In this document: one piece after another, positions 7,143 to 14,561 of the stretch
Layout: every line of letters begins with the position of its first letter
Position numbering within the stretch: position 1 is the first letter of the stretch
Source: CAUJGP01 sp964612425
GTDB taxonomy: Bacteria; Bdellovibrionota; Bdellovibrionia; Bdellovibrionales; Bdellovibrionaceae
NCBI GenBank assembly: GCA_964612425.1
Contig: CAZTDX010000060.1
Location: forward strand, 1 to 20,888
Length of the DNA: 20,888 bases
Direction: 5' to 3'
The notes under the pieces: generated by a model
The model's database searches: none
The model's input: only the letters and a program-made list of their open reading frames with translations
What the model was told of the DNA's origin: nothing
Made by a program: the position numbers and the translations under genes

Positions 7143-9145
7143 CGAATCAGTACGTCAATAATCCCGAAGCCGCCAAAGAATTCTTGCCACGCTACAAATA
7201 TATATATGTTCTCATTGGAGTAACGTTTGTTTTGTTTTTTGCTCGCCTCTGGTATTTACAAATTATTAAAGGAACAGAACTGCGAGAGTTTTCAGAAAAA
7301 AATCGAATTAAAGAAATAAAAATGATGGCACCTCGTGGGCTCATCTTTGACCGTGAAGGTCGAATTTTAGTTGAAAACCTTGCCGCCTACGATGCTGTTA
7401 TTATTCCTCAATATATTGATGATTTAGAGCGCTCCGCCAATGCCCTCTCACAAGCGATTGGATTAGAGTCTGATAAAATTTTACAAAAAGTTCAAAAACG
7501 TCGACGCCAAATGGGCCCTTTTGCCATTGTTAAGGTGAAAGAAAATCTTAGTCTTGATGAAGTTTTTCGCGTTCAAATGCTCCGCATAGATTACCCAGGT
7601 GTTGAGGTTCGAGAAAACATTATTCGGAGTTACCCTCTAGGACCGAACGGCGCCCAACTTTTTGGATATGTTGCGGAAATTTCTAAAAAGCAACTTCCTG
7701 TTCTCAATCAGCAATTTAAAGATAAATTTTCTTTTGCCCAAGGGGATCTCATTGGTAAATCGGGAGTTGAAGAGCTCAAAGATATCGAATTACGAGGTCA
7801 TGATGGTTATTCTTTTATTCAAGTGGATGCTCATGGGCGAGAACTCGCTCCCACAGATAATAAAATTTTAGGCCAGAGAATCAAAGATATAGAAGCGACC
7901 CCCGGGCACAATATTCAACTCACCATCGATCGAGATATTCAAGAAGTAGCTTATAAAACTTTTACCGGATTAGAACGTACTGGAGCCATCGTTGCGATGA
8001 AATCCAATGGAGAGTTACTTGCTTGGGTGAGCACTCCCTCGTTTGATCCTAATGAGTTTTCCAAAGGAATCAGTCCAGAATTATTTTCCAAAATGATCAG
8101 TGATCCCTTTCGTCCCTTCAGAAATAAAGTCATTCAAGATCATGCGGCTCCTGGCTCTACTTTTAAACCTTTAATGGCCGTCACCTCTCTTGAAGAAAAA
8201 GTGATAACTCCAACTAGTATCATTAATTGTCCTCCCATTTTACGATTTGGTAATCGCCCCTATCATGATCACTTAAAACAAGGTTTTGGAAACATTAGCG
8301 TGTTTGAGGCCATTGAACGCTCAAGCAATGTTTTCTTTTATAAAATGGGAATTGCTCTCGGTATTGATAAGATGTTTAATTATATTTCTCTTTTTGGTTT
8401 AGGGAGCCGCACTAACATTGAGTTAAAACGGGAGAACAGCGGTCTCCTACCCAGTGCAGAATGGAAAAAGAAAACTTTTGGAGAAGAATGGCAACCGGGC
8501 GAAAGCTTAAGTACTGCGATTGGTCAGGGGTTTGTCACTGCCACTCCCCTTCAAATGGCTGTCGCCTATAATGCCATTGGTACTGAAGGAAAAATCGTTA
8601 AACCTTTTTTAATTAAAAAACTCATCGATCCCACAGGACAGGTCATCGAAGAACATCACGCAGAAGTCACTCGTGACTTACAAAAACTCCAACCCAATGG
8701 AGTAAAAATTAGTCCCGAAACTTTTGCCACCGTTAAAGAAGGAATGCGCCGAGTGGTGCAGGGCGAACGAGGTACGGCAAAATTCTGGCGAGTGCCCCAT
8801 GTAGAAATGGCCGGAAAAACGGGAACAAGCCAAGTTCGAGGATTTTCAGCTGACGACATTTATACGGAATGTACTTCGCGCCCCCTACGCCTCCGTCACC
8901 ATGGCTGGTTTGTGGCCTTTGCTCCAGCGGATAAGCCAGAAATCACCGTGGCCGTTCTTGCTGAACACGCTTGCCATGGAAGCACGGGTGCGGCCCCCGT
9001 TGTAAAAGAAATTGTTTATGCTTATATGAAAAAAAATCACCCTGAACTTTTTGCTAACGACAAAGATCAGAAGTCGATAAAAATTATCGCCCCACCGCCA
9101 ACTCCCCCTCCCTCTGGCGGCTCGATTGAAACGGACGGAGAATAA
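7139..9145 (+). CDS. mrdA: Penicillin-binding protein 2 (elongation transpeptidase)
   Basis: Class B PBP that cross-links new peptidoglycan during side-wall growth together with RodA. A cytosolic tail and single helix (about residues 20-40) are followed by the PBP dimerisation domain, starting MAPRGLIFDREGRIL. The transpeptidase domain has all three motifs: STFK with nucleophile Ser340 and Lys343, S396-N397 in SSN (395-397), and KTGT at 560-563. The C-terminus has a proline-rich tail (APPPTPPPSGG) and two cysteines near the end of the catalytic domain (in YTECTS and EHACHG), spaced to form a possible periplasmic disulfide. At 668 residues it is slightly longer than E. coli PBP2. It overlaps mreD by four bases, and its stop is one base before the rodA ATG. 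Confidence 0.94.
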   Translation: MTNQYVNNPEAAKEFLPRYKYIYVLIGVTFVLFFARLWYLQIIKGTELREFSEKNRIKEIKMMAPRGLIFDREGRILVENLAAYDAVIIPQYIDDLERSANALSQAIGLESDKILQKVQKRRRQMGPFAIVKVKENLSLDEVFRVQMLRIDYPGVEVRENIIRSYPLGPNGAQLFGYVAEISKKQLPVLNQQFKDKFSFAQGDLIGKSGVEELKDIELRGHDGYSFIQVDAHGRELAPTDNKILGQRIKDIEATPGHNIQLTIDRDIQEVAYKTFTGLERTGAIVAMKSNGELLAWVSTPSFDPNEFSKGISPELFSKMISDPFRPFRNKVIQDHAAPGSTFKPLMAVTSLEEKVITPTSIINCPPILRFGNRPYHDHLKQGFGNISVFEAIERSSNVFFYKMGIALGIDKMFNYISLFGLGSRTNIELKRENSGLLPSAEWKKKTFGEEWQPGESLSTAIGQGFVTATPLQMAVAYNAIGTEGKIVKPFLIKKLIDPTGQVIEEHHAEVTRDLQKLQPNGVKISPETFATVKEGMRRVVQGERGTAKFWRVPHVEMAGKTGTSQVRGFSADDIYTECTSRPLRLRHHGWFVAFAPADKPEITVAVLAEHACHGSTGAAPVVKEIVYAYMKKNHPELFANDKDQKSIKIIAPPPTPPPSGGSIETDGE

Positions 9146-9146
9146 A

Positions 9147-10271
9147 ATGGAACTCGGCTTGCGTGTTGAAGAAAGAACGATTTTTTCTAAAATTGATTGG
9201 TCCTTGGTATTGGTTATTATAGTTCTAAATACAATCGGTTTAATCAATCTCTACAGCGCCACACACGGAATTAGTGGCGAAGAAATGGGTGGCCTTTTTT
9301 ATCAACAAATAGTTTGGCTCCTGGTGGGTTGGGGTATGTACTTTATTATTACCCTGATCGATTACCAATTTCTCTCACGACTGGCCTATGCGATTTATAT
9401 TTTAAATTTACTGGCACTCTTAGGAGTCACCTTTTTTGGTAAAGTGGCTTACGGAGCGCAACGATGGATTGAATTATTTTTCTTTCGCTATCAACCTTCT
9501 GAAACTATGAAGCTCGCGGTGATTATTTTATTCTCCCATACATTAAGTGAAAAAAGTGCTACAGGTCCTGGTATGTCCTTTAAAGATCTACTGTGGCCTC
9601 TTTTTCTCCTCGGACTTCCTTTTGCTCTTGTGGTCGAGCAGCCTGATCTGGGAACCGCCATGATGTTGTTAGCCATTGGTGGCTCGATGCTTCTTTTTAT
9701 TAAAGTTCGAAAAAGCATTATTATTACGGCACTTTTAGCCGTCTCTATCGCTGCTCCTCTTGCCTGGAATTTTGGGCTTCGTGACTACCAAAAAAATCGG
9801 GTGCTCACCTTTCTTTCACCAACCAACGATCCACGTGGGACTGGCTACAATAGTATTCAATCAAAAATTGCTGTGGGATCAGGAAAATTTTGGGGGAAGG
9901 GGTTTCGTAAAGGAACCCAAGCACAACTGGAATTCCTCCCAGAACGCCACACAGATTTTATTTATAGCGTTCTCAGTGAAGAGTGGGGCCTCGTTGGTAG
10001 TGTTATAGTCTTAACTTGTTTTATGATTTTATACCTGATTGCCACCAAAATCGCGAATCAGGCCAATGATAAATTTGCAGCTCTTCTCACTGTAGGAGTT
10101 ATGGCTTATGTTTTTTGGCATATGTTTATCAATATTGGAATGGTGATAGGAGTTTTACCTATTGTAGGGATTCCACTTCCACTTCTGTCTTATGGCGGGA
10201 CCAGCATGCTGACAACCATGTGTGGATTAGGGATCGTTTCAAGTGTTGCGTATCGACGTTACTTGTTCTAA
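9147..10271 (+). CDS. rodA: Rod-shape SEDS glycosyltransferase RodA
   Basis: Polytopic SEDS-family peptidoglycan glycosyltransferase that polymerises lipid II and works with the adjacent PBP2. About ten helices are visible. Family signatures are AQRWIEL (W107), YQPSETMKLA (116-124), EQPDLGTAM (165-172), ERHTDFIYSVLSEEWGLVG with the essential-type Asp at D270, and GIPLPLLSYGGTS (341-353). The ATG at 9147 follows a GGAG by six bases and gives 374 residues. A TTG at 9126 in the same frame would add seven residues but lies inside the PBP2 end without a better ribosome site. The PBP2-RodA gene pair is conserved across rod-shaped bacteria, which supports the name over FtsW. Confidence 0.94.
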   Translation: MELGLRVEERTIFSKIDWSLVLVIIVLNTIGLINLYSATHGISGEEMGGLFYQQIVWLLVGWGMYFIITLIDYQFLSRLAYAIYILNLLALLGVTFFGKVAYGAQRWIELFFFRYQPSETMKLAVIILFSHTLSEKSATGPGMSFKDLLWPLFLLGLPFALVVEQPDLGTAMMLLAIGGSMLLFIKVRKSIIITALLAVSIAAPLAWNFGLRDYQKNRVLTFLSPTNDPRGTGYNSIQSKIAVGSGKFWGKGFRKGTQAQLEFLPERHTDFIYSVLSEEWGLVGSVIVLTCFMILYLIATKIANQANDKFAALLTVGVMAYVFWHMFINIGMVIGVLPIVGIPLPLLSYGGTSMLTTMCGLGIVSSVAYRRYLF

Positions 10272-10295
10272 AAGCCATAGGGAGAGGATACGCCC

Positions 10296-10889
10296 ATGAG
10301 TTATAAAGTTAAGGATCATTTTTTTCATAAAGCCAAAGAAGAAGGCTACGCTGCTCGCAGTGTTTACAAACTTCAGGAGCTTGAACACAAAAGTAAATTT
10401 ATCAAGCCCGGCCAAACCGTTGTCGATTTGGGCTGTGCTCCTGGCTCATGGTCTCAGTGGCTCTCTCAAAAAGTCGGTCCCAAGGGACAAGTGATTGGAT
10501 TTGATTTAACCACGGTTACACTTAAATTACCTAATGTTCACTTTTATACGGCTGATTTACTCCAAACCCCCATTAAAGACTTTTTGGTTTCTCATGAACA
10601 CCCTTGTCCAGTGGATGGAGTGGTGTCTGATATGGCTCCTAAAACGACGGGAATTCGTGATGTTGATCAAGCCCGCTCGCTCGAATTATGTCAAATGGCG
10701 CTCCATACAGCTGAACAAATCTTAAAACCGGGTGGTTATTTTGTCTGTAAAATCTTTCAAAGCAAAGATTTTGATGAGTTTCGTAATCAACTTAAAAAGA
10801 AATTTTCTAAAGTCGAAATTTTAAAACCAGATTCTACTCGCAAGAGTAGCTTTGAAATTTTCTTATTAGGCCTCAGCTTCAAAAAGTAA
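10296..10889 (+). CDS. rlmE: 23S rRNA 2'-O-ribose methyltransferase RlmE (RrmJ/FtsJ)
   Basis: SAM-dependent methyltransferase that 2'-O-methylates U2552 (E. coli numbering) in the 23S rRNA A loop late in 50S assembly. The Rossmann SAM site VVDLGCAPGSWSQWL (about 42-56) is typical. The catalytic K-D-K-E tetrad is present as K25 (VYKLQE), D112 (SDMAPKTTG), K152 (VCKIF) and E187 (SSFEIF). At 197 residues it matches compact RlmE. The ATG is preceded by an AGGGAGAGG ribosome site. It follows rodA by 24 bases on the same strand and is probably the last gene of the operon. The link between ribosome maturation and wall growth genes is positional only. Confidence 0.93.
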   Translation: MSYKVKDHFFHKAKEEGYAARSVYKLQELEHKSKFIKPGQTVVDLGCAPGSWSQWLSQKVGPKGQVIGFDLTTVTLKLPNVHFYTADLLQTPIKDFLVSHEHPCPVDGVVSDMAPKTTGIRDVDQARSLELCQMALHTAEQILKPGGYFVCKIFQSKDFDEFRNQLKKKFSKVEILKPDSTRKSSFEIFLLGLSFKK

Positions 10890-10943
10890 TCCACAGAAAT
10901 CTAATCACATTATATAGAATATCGTAAATTTCATAGTGACTTG

Positions 10944-10982
10944 AGAATACTTGTTTCACTAAGCATTAATTGCAAGTATTCT
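10944..10982. repeat. Perfect 10-bp inverted repeat downstream of rlmE
   Basis: AGAATACTTG and CAAGTATTCT can pair over ten base pairs across a 19-base loop, 55 bases after the rlmE stop. It could mark the 3' end of the mre-rodA-rlmE transcript, but no run of T follows, so a classical intrinsic terminator is not supported. Confidence 0.45.
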
Positions 10983-11011
10983 TAATGTCATAAACCCTCC
11001 TTGTGGATTTT

Positions 11012-11040
11012 TTATTCCATAGAGAAAATCTGTGGAATAA
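11012..11040. repeat. 12-bp hairpin with GAAAA loop
   Basis: The arms at 11012-11023 and 11029-11040 pair over twelve positions with a single G-U wobble and a five-base loop. T residues precede rather than follow the stem on the plus strand and A residues follow it on the minus strand, so this is not a normal terminator in either direction. It could be a DNA operator or a structured RNA leader element upstream of the lipoprotein gene. Confidence 0.5.
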
Positions 11041-11299
11041 ACTAACGAAGAAATCATTGGAGATTCTCATAAAAATAACAACGATTTTCTTAGCCAACAC
11101 TTCAAACTTCAAATCCATTACATTTTTATAAATTTTTCGAACGATAATTTCTTCTGTCTCAAAATAATTCAACGCAAAATTTGATATATGATCACTTACT
11201 TATTTCGTTTTACAACTGTCAGAATTAGATTGTAAAAAAAGTCCCTTCTATAAATAAACTTCTTTTAAAGTAGGTATGCAGTTTGCTTTATAAAAAGTT

Positions 11300-12037
11300 A
11301 TGGAAAAAACAATAAAACAAAAACTATTTATCACCGTACTTTTTATGATTTCTGCTGCCGCGCTCATAGGGTGTGCTGACTCAAGCTCAACCGATGGATC
11401 TAGCTTAAACATGTCGAGTACATCTCAAAATGATGCAGATCGACCAAAACCGCTCACTATCCCTGTCAGTATCCCTACATCGGCTAAAATTGAAAAGCTC
11501 ACTTCAGATCAAGAACAATCAGAAATTATTTATAACCTTCAAGATGATATGGTTTTTTGTAAAGTTCAAGCCATCACAAAACCCCTTGGCGCTGATGATA
11601 ATTTTTGCCAATCAAATCCGGATTTTTGTTGGATCACAGATATTATCAAAGTGGATAAGTTTAATGACTATGCTTGCGCCAATCAATTCAGAGCCCTTGA
11701 AATTTTAAAACTCCGTCAATCTGAAGGCCCAGACAAAAAGTGCCAAGCTCAATCGTTTGAACTGTCTGAAGTAGATTTAAATCATATTCAAAATCCAGAA
11801 ATTTACAAAATCAAAACTCTCGCAAAAAGTGAAACTGGCGGCATCGAAACTCCCAATCTCACCACCGTTTTACCAGAATTAAAAACAATTTCTCTTGATA
11901 GTTCCTGCTCTTGCAACTATGAAACAGCTCCGTCTTCAAGCCACTATTTTAAACTCCCTGCTATGGCAGAGCACTGTGAAAAATATTTTCCCAATGAAAA
12001 TCTTAAACTTTTATCCTCTTTTATTTTTTACAATTGA
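11300..12037 (+). CDS. Cysteine-rich lipoprotein of unknown function
   Basis: A basic start and hydrophobic segment end in a lipobox ALIGC with C25 as the lipidation site, so the protein should be attached to a membrane from the periplasmic side. A Ser/Asp-rich linker follows to about residue 50. The mature part, about 220 residues, contains eight further cysteines (for example FCQSNPDFCW and SSCSCNY), which could form four disulfides. No family is recognised. The ATG at 11300 is the only early start, because a stop lies nine bases upstream in frame, but no good ribosome site is seen. The last ten bases overlap the 3' end of mpl on the opposite strand. It appears monocistronic. Lipidation is well supported; function is unknown. 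Confidence 0.8.
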   Translation: MEKTIKQKLFITVLFMISAAALIGCADSSSTDGSSLNMSSTSQNDADRPKPLTIPVSIPTSAKIEKLTSDQEQSEIIYNLQDDMVFCKVQAITKPLGADDNFCQSNPDFCWITDIIKVDKFNDYACANQFRALEILKLRQSEGPDKKCQAQSFELSEVDLNHIQNPEIYKIKTLAKSETGGIETPNLTTVLPELKTISLDSSCSCNYETAPSSSHYFKLPAMAEHCEKYFPNENLKLLSSFIFYN

Positions 12038-13488
12038 TTGAGGAGTTTTTGATAAATTCCGTCAAAAGCTCCATTACTCATAATAAGAATCACATCATGA
12101 GGATTGGCATTTAATTTTAAATGCTCCACAATCTCATCGGCACCGCTCAAACTTTTTGCTTTAATTTGTGAATTTATTAAATCATCCACTAATTCTGCGG
12201 ATGAAAATCGATCAGAGGCATCAAGTTTAGTTTGATCAAAGGCCTCAGCAATTAGAACTTCGTGACTTCCTTTAAAGGCCTCAACATATTCTTTTTGAAA
12301 AATGCGTCGCCTTGAGGTAGCGGATCGTGGTTCAAAGACAGAAAAAACCTTACGCCCTTTATATTTTTCTTGAATAGCCGCAATGGTTTCTTTCACTGCC
12401 GTAGGATGATGAGCAAAGTCCTCAATGATAGTAATCCCACGCGGCTCACCGATTACTTCTTGTCTTCTTCTCACTCCCTGAAAGGTCATTAAAGAATTTT
12501 GAACACGATCCATAGGCCAAGAGAGTTGATGAGCTAAACCAATGACTGCTGTTGCATTCATAACATTGTAATTGCCCGTCATAGGAATAAAGAAAACTCC
12601 TAAGGATTCTTTAGTCGATTCTTTCTTATTAATAACTTCAAAGTTTATACCTTCAAGGTTTTGCTCAATAATACATGCCTGATAATCAAAATTATTTTTA
12701 GCATCGGGAATATCTTTATTGAACAGCCCATAACTCAGTTTTCGTTTAATGGGAGAATTCGAAATTAACTCAGCAATGTTTTTATCAGCTCCAGCATAAA
12801 CCAATGTTCCATCCTCAGGGATCAACTCCAATAATCTTTTAAATGAGGCTTTCACGGCATCGAGATCCGCATAAATATCAGCGTGATCAAATTCGACACT
12901 CGTCAAGATCACATGCCTTGGCTTATAGTGAATAAATTTTGGAACTTTATCAAAAAATGCCGTGTCGTACTCATCACCTTCAATAATAAAATATTGGCTT
13001 GCCTGGGGGTTACGAAAACTTTGCGAGAAGTTTTTTGGAATCCCTCCAATTAAAAATCCTGGATGAAAACCTGCCCCCTCAGCGGTCCAAGACAACAAAC
13101 TCGTCGTCGTGGTTTTCCCATGGGTTCCCGCCACAACGAGACTTTGTCGATCTTCAATCACCCACTGCCCAATGGCTTTAGGAAGAGAGGTAAAGGGTAA
13201 ATTTAAACGGAGCAACTCTTGTGCTTCAGGATTTGATTTAGAAATCACATTACCGACAATAACTAAATCAGGTTTATGAGATAAATTTTCAGGTCGATAC
13301 CCTTTCATGATTTCAATACCTAGGGTTTCAAGCTGGGTTGACATCGGAGGGTAGGGATTTTGGTCACTCCCAGAAACAATAAGTCCCTTATCTTTAAGGA
13401 GTCCTGCGAGGGAAGCCATAGCGGTTCCGCAAATTCCCATAAGATGAACTTTTTGGCCTTTTTTCAAATGTTTGAGTTCAAAACTCAT
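12028..13488 (-). CDS. mpl: UDP-N-acetylmuramate:murein tripeptide ligase Mpl
   Basis: Cytosolic ATP-dependent Mur ligase that joins recycled L-Ala-gamma-D-Glu-meso-DAP to UDP-MurNAc, returning wall peptide to synthesis. The N-terminal Rossmann domain starts KVHLMGICGTAMASLAG. The ATP loop is GTHGKTTTT (121-129). The stretch EGDEYDTAFFDKVPKF distinguishes Mpl from MurC, and FAHHPTAVKETI and EPRSATSRRR are also present. At 486 residues it is slightly longer than E. coli Mpl. The ATG at 13488 is preceded by GAGGTG and lies two bases after the upstream hydrolase stop, implying coupling. It is last in the ruvC-to-mpl leftward run, and its end overlaps the convergent lipoprotein gene by ten bases. 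LdcA two genes upstream makes the tripeptide substrate. Confidence 0.92.
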   Translation of the reverse strand: MSFELKHLKKGQKVHLMGICGTAMASLAGLLKDKGLIVSGSDQNPYPPMSTQLETLGIEIMKGYRPENLSHKPDLVIVGNVISKSNPEAQELLRLNLPFTSLPKAIGQWVIEDRQSLVVAGTHGKTTTTSLLSWTAEGAGFHPGFLIGGIPKNFSQSFRNPQASQYFIIEGDEYDTAFFDKVPKFIHYKPRHVILTSVEFDHADIYADLDAVKASFKRLLELIPEDGTLVYAGADKNIAELISNSPIKRKLSYGLFNKDIPDAKNNFDYQACIIEQNLEGINFEVINKKESTKESLGVFFIPMTGNYNVMNATAVIGLAHQLSWPMDRVQNSLMTFQGVRRRQEVIGEPRGITIIEDFAHHPTAVKETIAAIQEKYKGRKVFSVFEPRSATSRRRIFQKEYVEAFKGSHEVLIAEAFDQTKLDASDRFSSAELVDDLINSQIKAKSLSGADEIVEHLKLNANPHDVILIMSNGAFDGIYQKLLNQL

Positions 13489-13490
13489 GC

Positions 13491-14561
13491 TTACACCTCA
13501 CTAAAGATCTTTAGTTTATCATGCAGTAAGGGACGTAGCTTGGCAAACTCTCGTTGAGATCTACCATAAAATAATCGAGTAGATAAAAGGGCTACAATAA
13601 AATCTCTTTCGGGGTCCCACCAAACTGATGTTCCTGTAAAACCTGTATGTCCAATCGATTGAGGTGAAAAAAAATGGCCACTGCTAGAGCCACCCACGGT
13701 TGGCATCATAAACCCAAGTGCCCAGTCACCACTCGCCTCCGGAATTTGGCGTTGAGTAAATAATTTTAGTGTTGAGTGCCAAGGATGGCTTTCATTTAAA
13801 TAGGCCTGTCGATAAAATAAAAAGACGTCAGAGACATCCTTCACTGACCCAAACAGTCCCGCCTGGGTTGAAACGCCTCCTAAGGCCCATGCGTTTTCAT
13901 CATGAACTTCTCCTTGAATACGCCGACCTCGCCAAGGACAAACTTCTGTAGGCGCATAATGATTCAATGGAAAACGTCGGGCACACTTCCTTAAAGGATC
14001 TAAATCTATCCAATGGAGCGACGTGTTTTTAACATTTTCATTCTGCCAAAGTTCCCATATTTTTAGTAAAGGCAAAGACCACAGGGATTCTAAAATAAAA
14101 GCTAAAGTTAAAAAACCCACATCCGAGTAAACTGCTTTTGATGTTAATTCCAGGTTTGCGTTTTTTAACTCCTCTTTCAACAAGCCCCATCGTTCCTGAA
14201 TTCCCGAAACTTTCACTAAGCTTTCATAAAATGGTTTCCACCAAATAAGACCAGAGGTATGACTTAATAAGTGAATAATTTTTGTTTGAGGATGAGGCCA
14301 CCAAGGTAAATATTGTTGAACCAGCGAATCCAAGGTCCACAATTTTTGTTGATAGGCCATCATCATGGCCGGTGTTGTAAAGAGCACCTTGGTAAGACTT
14401 GCCAAATCATAGTAAGGGTAAACTTGCCCACCGTGATAAGAAAAAACATTTTTTCCTTTGGAATAGACTTCAAGAGTAAGCCCAGGAGTTGCTGTTTGCC
14501 AATAAGGTTCTAACCATTGATCCAATTCCTCTTTCTTAAAGTCGCTCTCATTCCCCTTCAC
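13491..14561 (-). CDS. Beta-lactamase-fold serine hydrolase in a muropeptide-recycling cluster
   Basis: Serine hydrolase of the class C beta-lactamase/PBP-like superfamily. The active-site motifs are SLTK (nucleophile Ser55, Lys58), YSD at 145-147 in place of YxN, and HTG at 305-307 in place of KTG. The stretch GEVHDENAWALGGVSTQAGLFGS (interrupted conserved residues about 217-239) resembles proteins of the YbbE type, which occur in the Bacillus murein-recycling locus. No signal peptide is seen, so a cytosolic site is inferred. The GTG start at 14561 immediately follows the ldcA TAG, with AGGAG eight bases upstream, and its stop is two bases from the mpl start. Position between LdcA and Mpl suggests action on recycled muropeptides, perhaps as a peptidase, amidase or esterase; the actual substrate is unknown. 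Confidence 0.82.
   Translation of the reverse strand: MKGNESDFKKEELDQWLEPYWQTATPGLTLEVYSKGKNVFSYHGGQVYPYYDLASLTKVLFTTPAMMMAYQQKLWTLDSLVQQYLPWWPHPQTKIIHLLSHTSGLIWWKPFYESLVKVSGIQERWGLLKEELKNANLELTSKAVYSDVGFLTLAFILESLWSLPLLKIWELWQNENVKNTSLHWIDLDPLRKCARRFPLNHYAPTEVCPWRGRRIQGEVHDENAWALGGVSTQAGLFGSVKDVSDVFLFYRQAYLNESHPWHSTLKLFTQRQIPEASGDWALGFMMPTVGGSSSGHFFSPQSIGHTGFTGTSVWWDPERDFIVALLSTRLFYGRSQREFAKLRPLLHDKLKIFSEV

Larger units (their letters stand above)
10890..11299. other. 410-base AT-rich gap with two hairpins and repeated TCCAcAGA motifs
   Basis: No convincing gene is present. Hairpin A is AGAATACTTG 10944-10953 with its exact reverse complement at 10973-10982, loop 19. Hairpin B is TTATTCCATAGA 11012-11023 against TCTGTGGAATAA 11029-11040, with 11 of 12 Watson-Crick pairs plus one G-U and loop GAAAA. 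The octamer TCCACAGA or a one-base variant occurs at 10890, 11016 and, inverted, 11029. ATCCACA at 10889 and TGTGGAT at 11002 are complementary. Several of these resemble DnaA boxes with one mismatch. Neither hairpin has a T tract after it. The remainder (11041-11299) is AT-rich leader of the lipoprotein gene with no clear ribosome site. Confidence 0.55.

Noticed and set aside
8885..9247. A 120-codon minus-strand open frame across the PBP2-rodA junction
   Set aside because: It lies opposite two certain genes, its peptide has no recognisable domain, and it reads as a shadow of their codon usage.
9147..10271. ftsW as the identity of the SEDS gene
   Set aside because: Its position directly after the elongation PBP2 and mreCD supports RodA; FtsW is usually in the division and cell wall cluster.
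10966..11172. A 68-codon minus-strand open frame in the rlmE-lipoprotein gap
   Set aside because: It needs a TTG start with no ribosome site, has AT-driven composition rich in I, F, K and N, and lies across both hairpins, so it is probably chance.
12028..13488. murC (UDP-MurNAc:L-Ala ligase) as the identity of the Mur ligase
   Set aside because: The EGDEYDTAFFDKVPKF stretch, the GNVISKSNPE segment and the LdcA neighbour fit Mpl rather than MurC.
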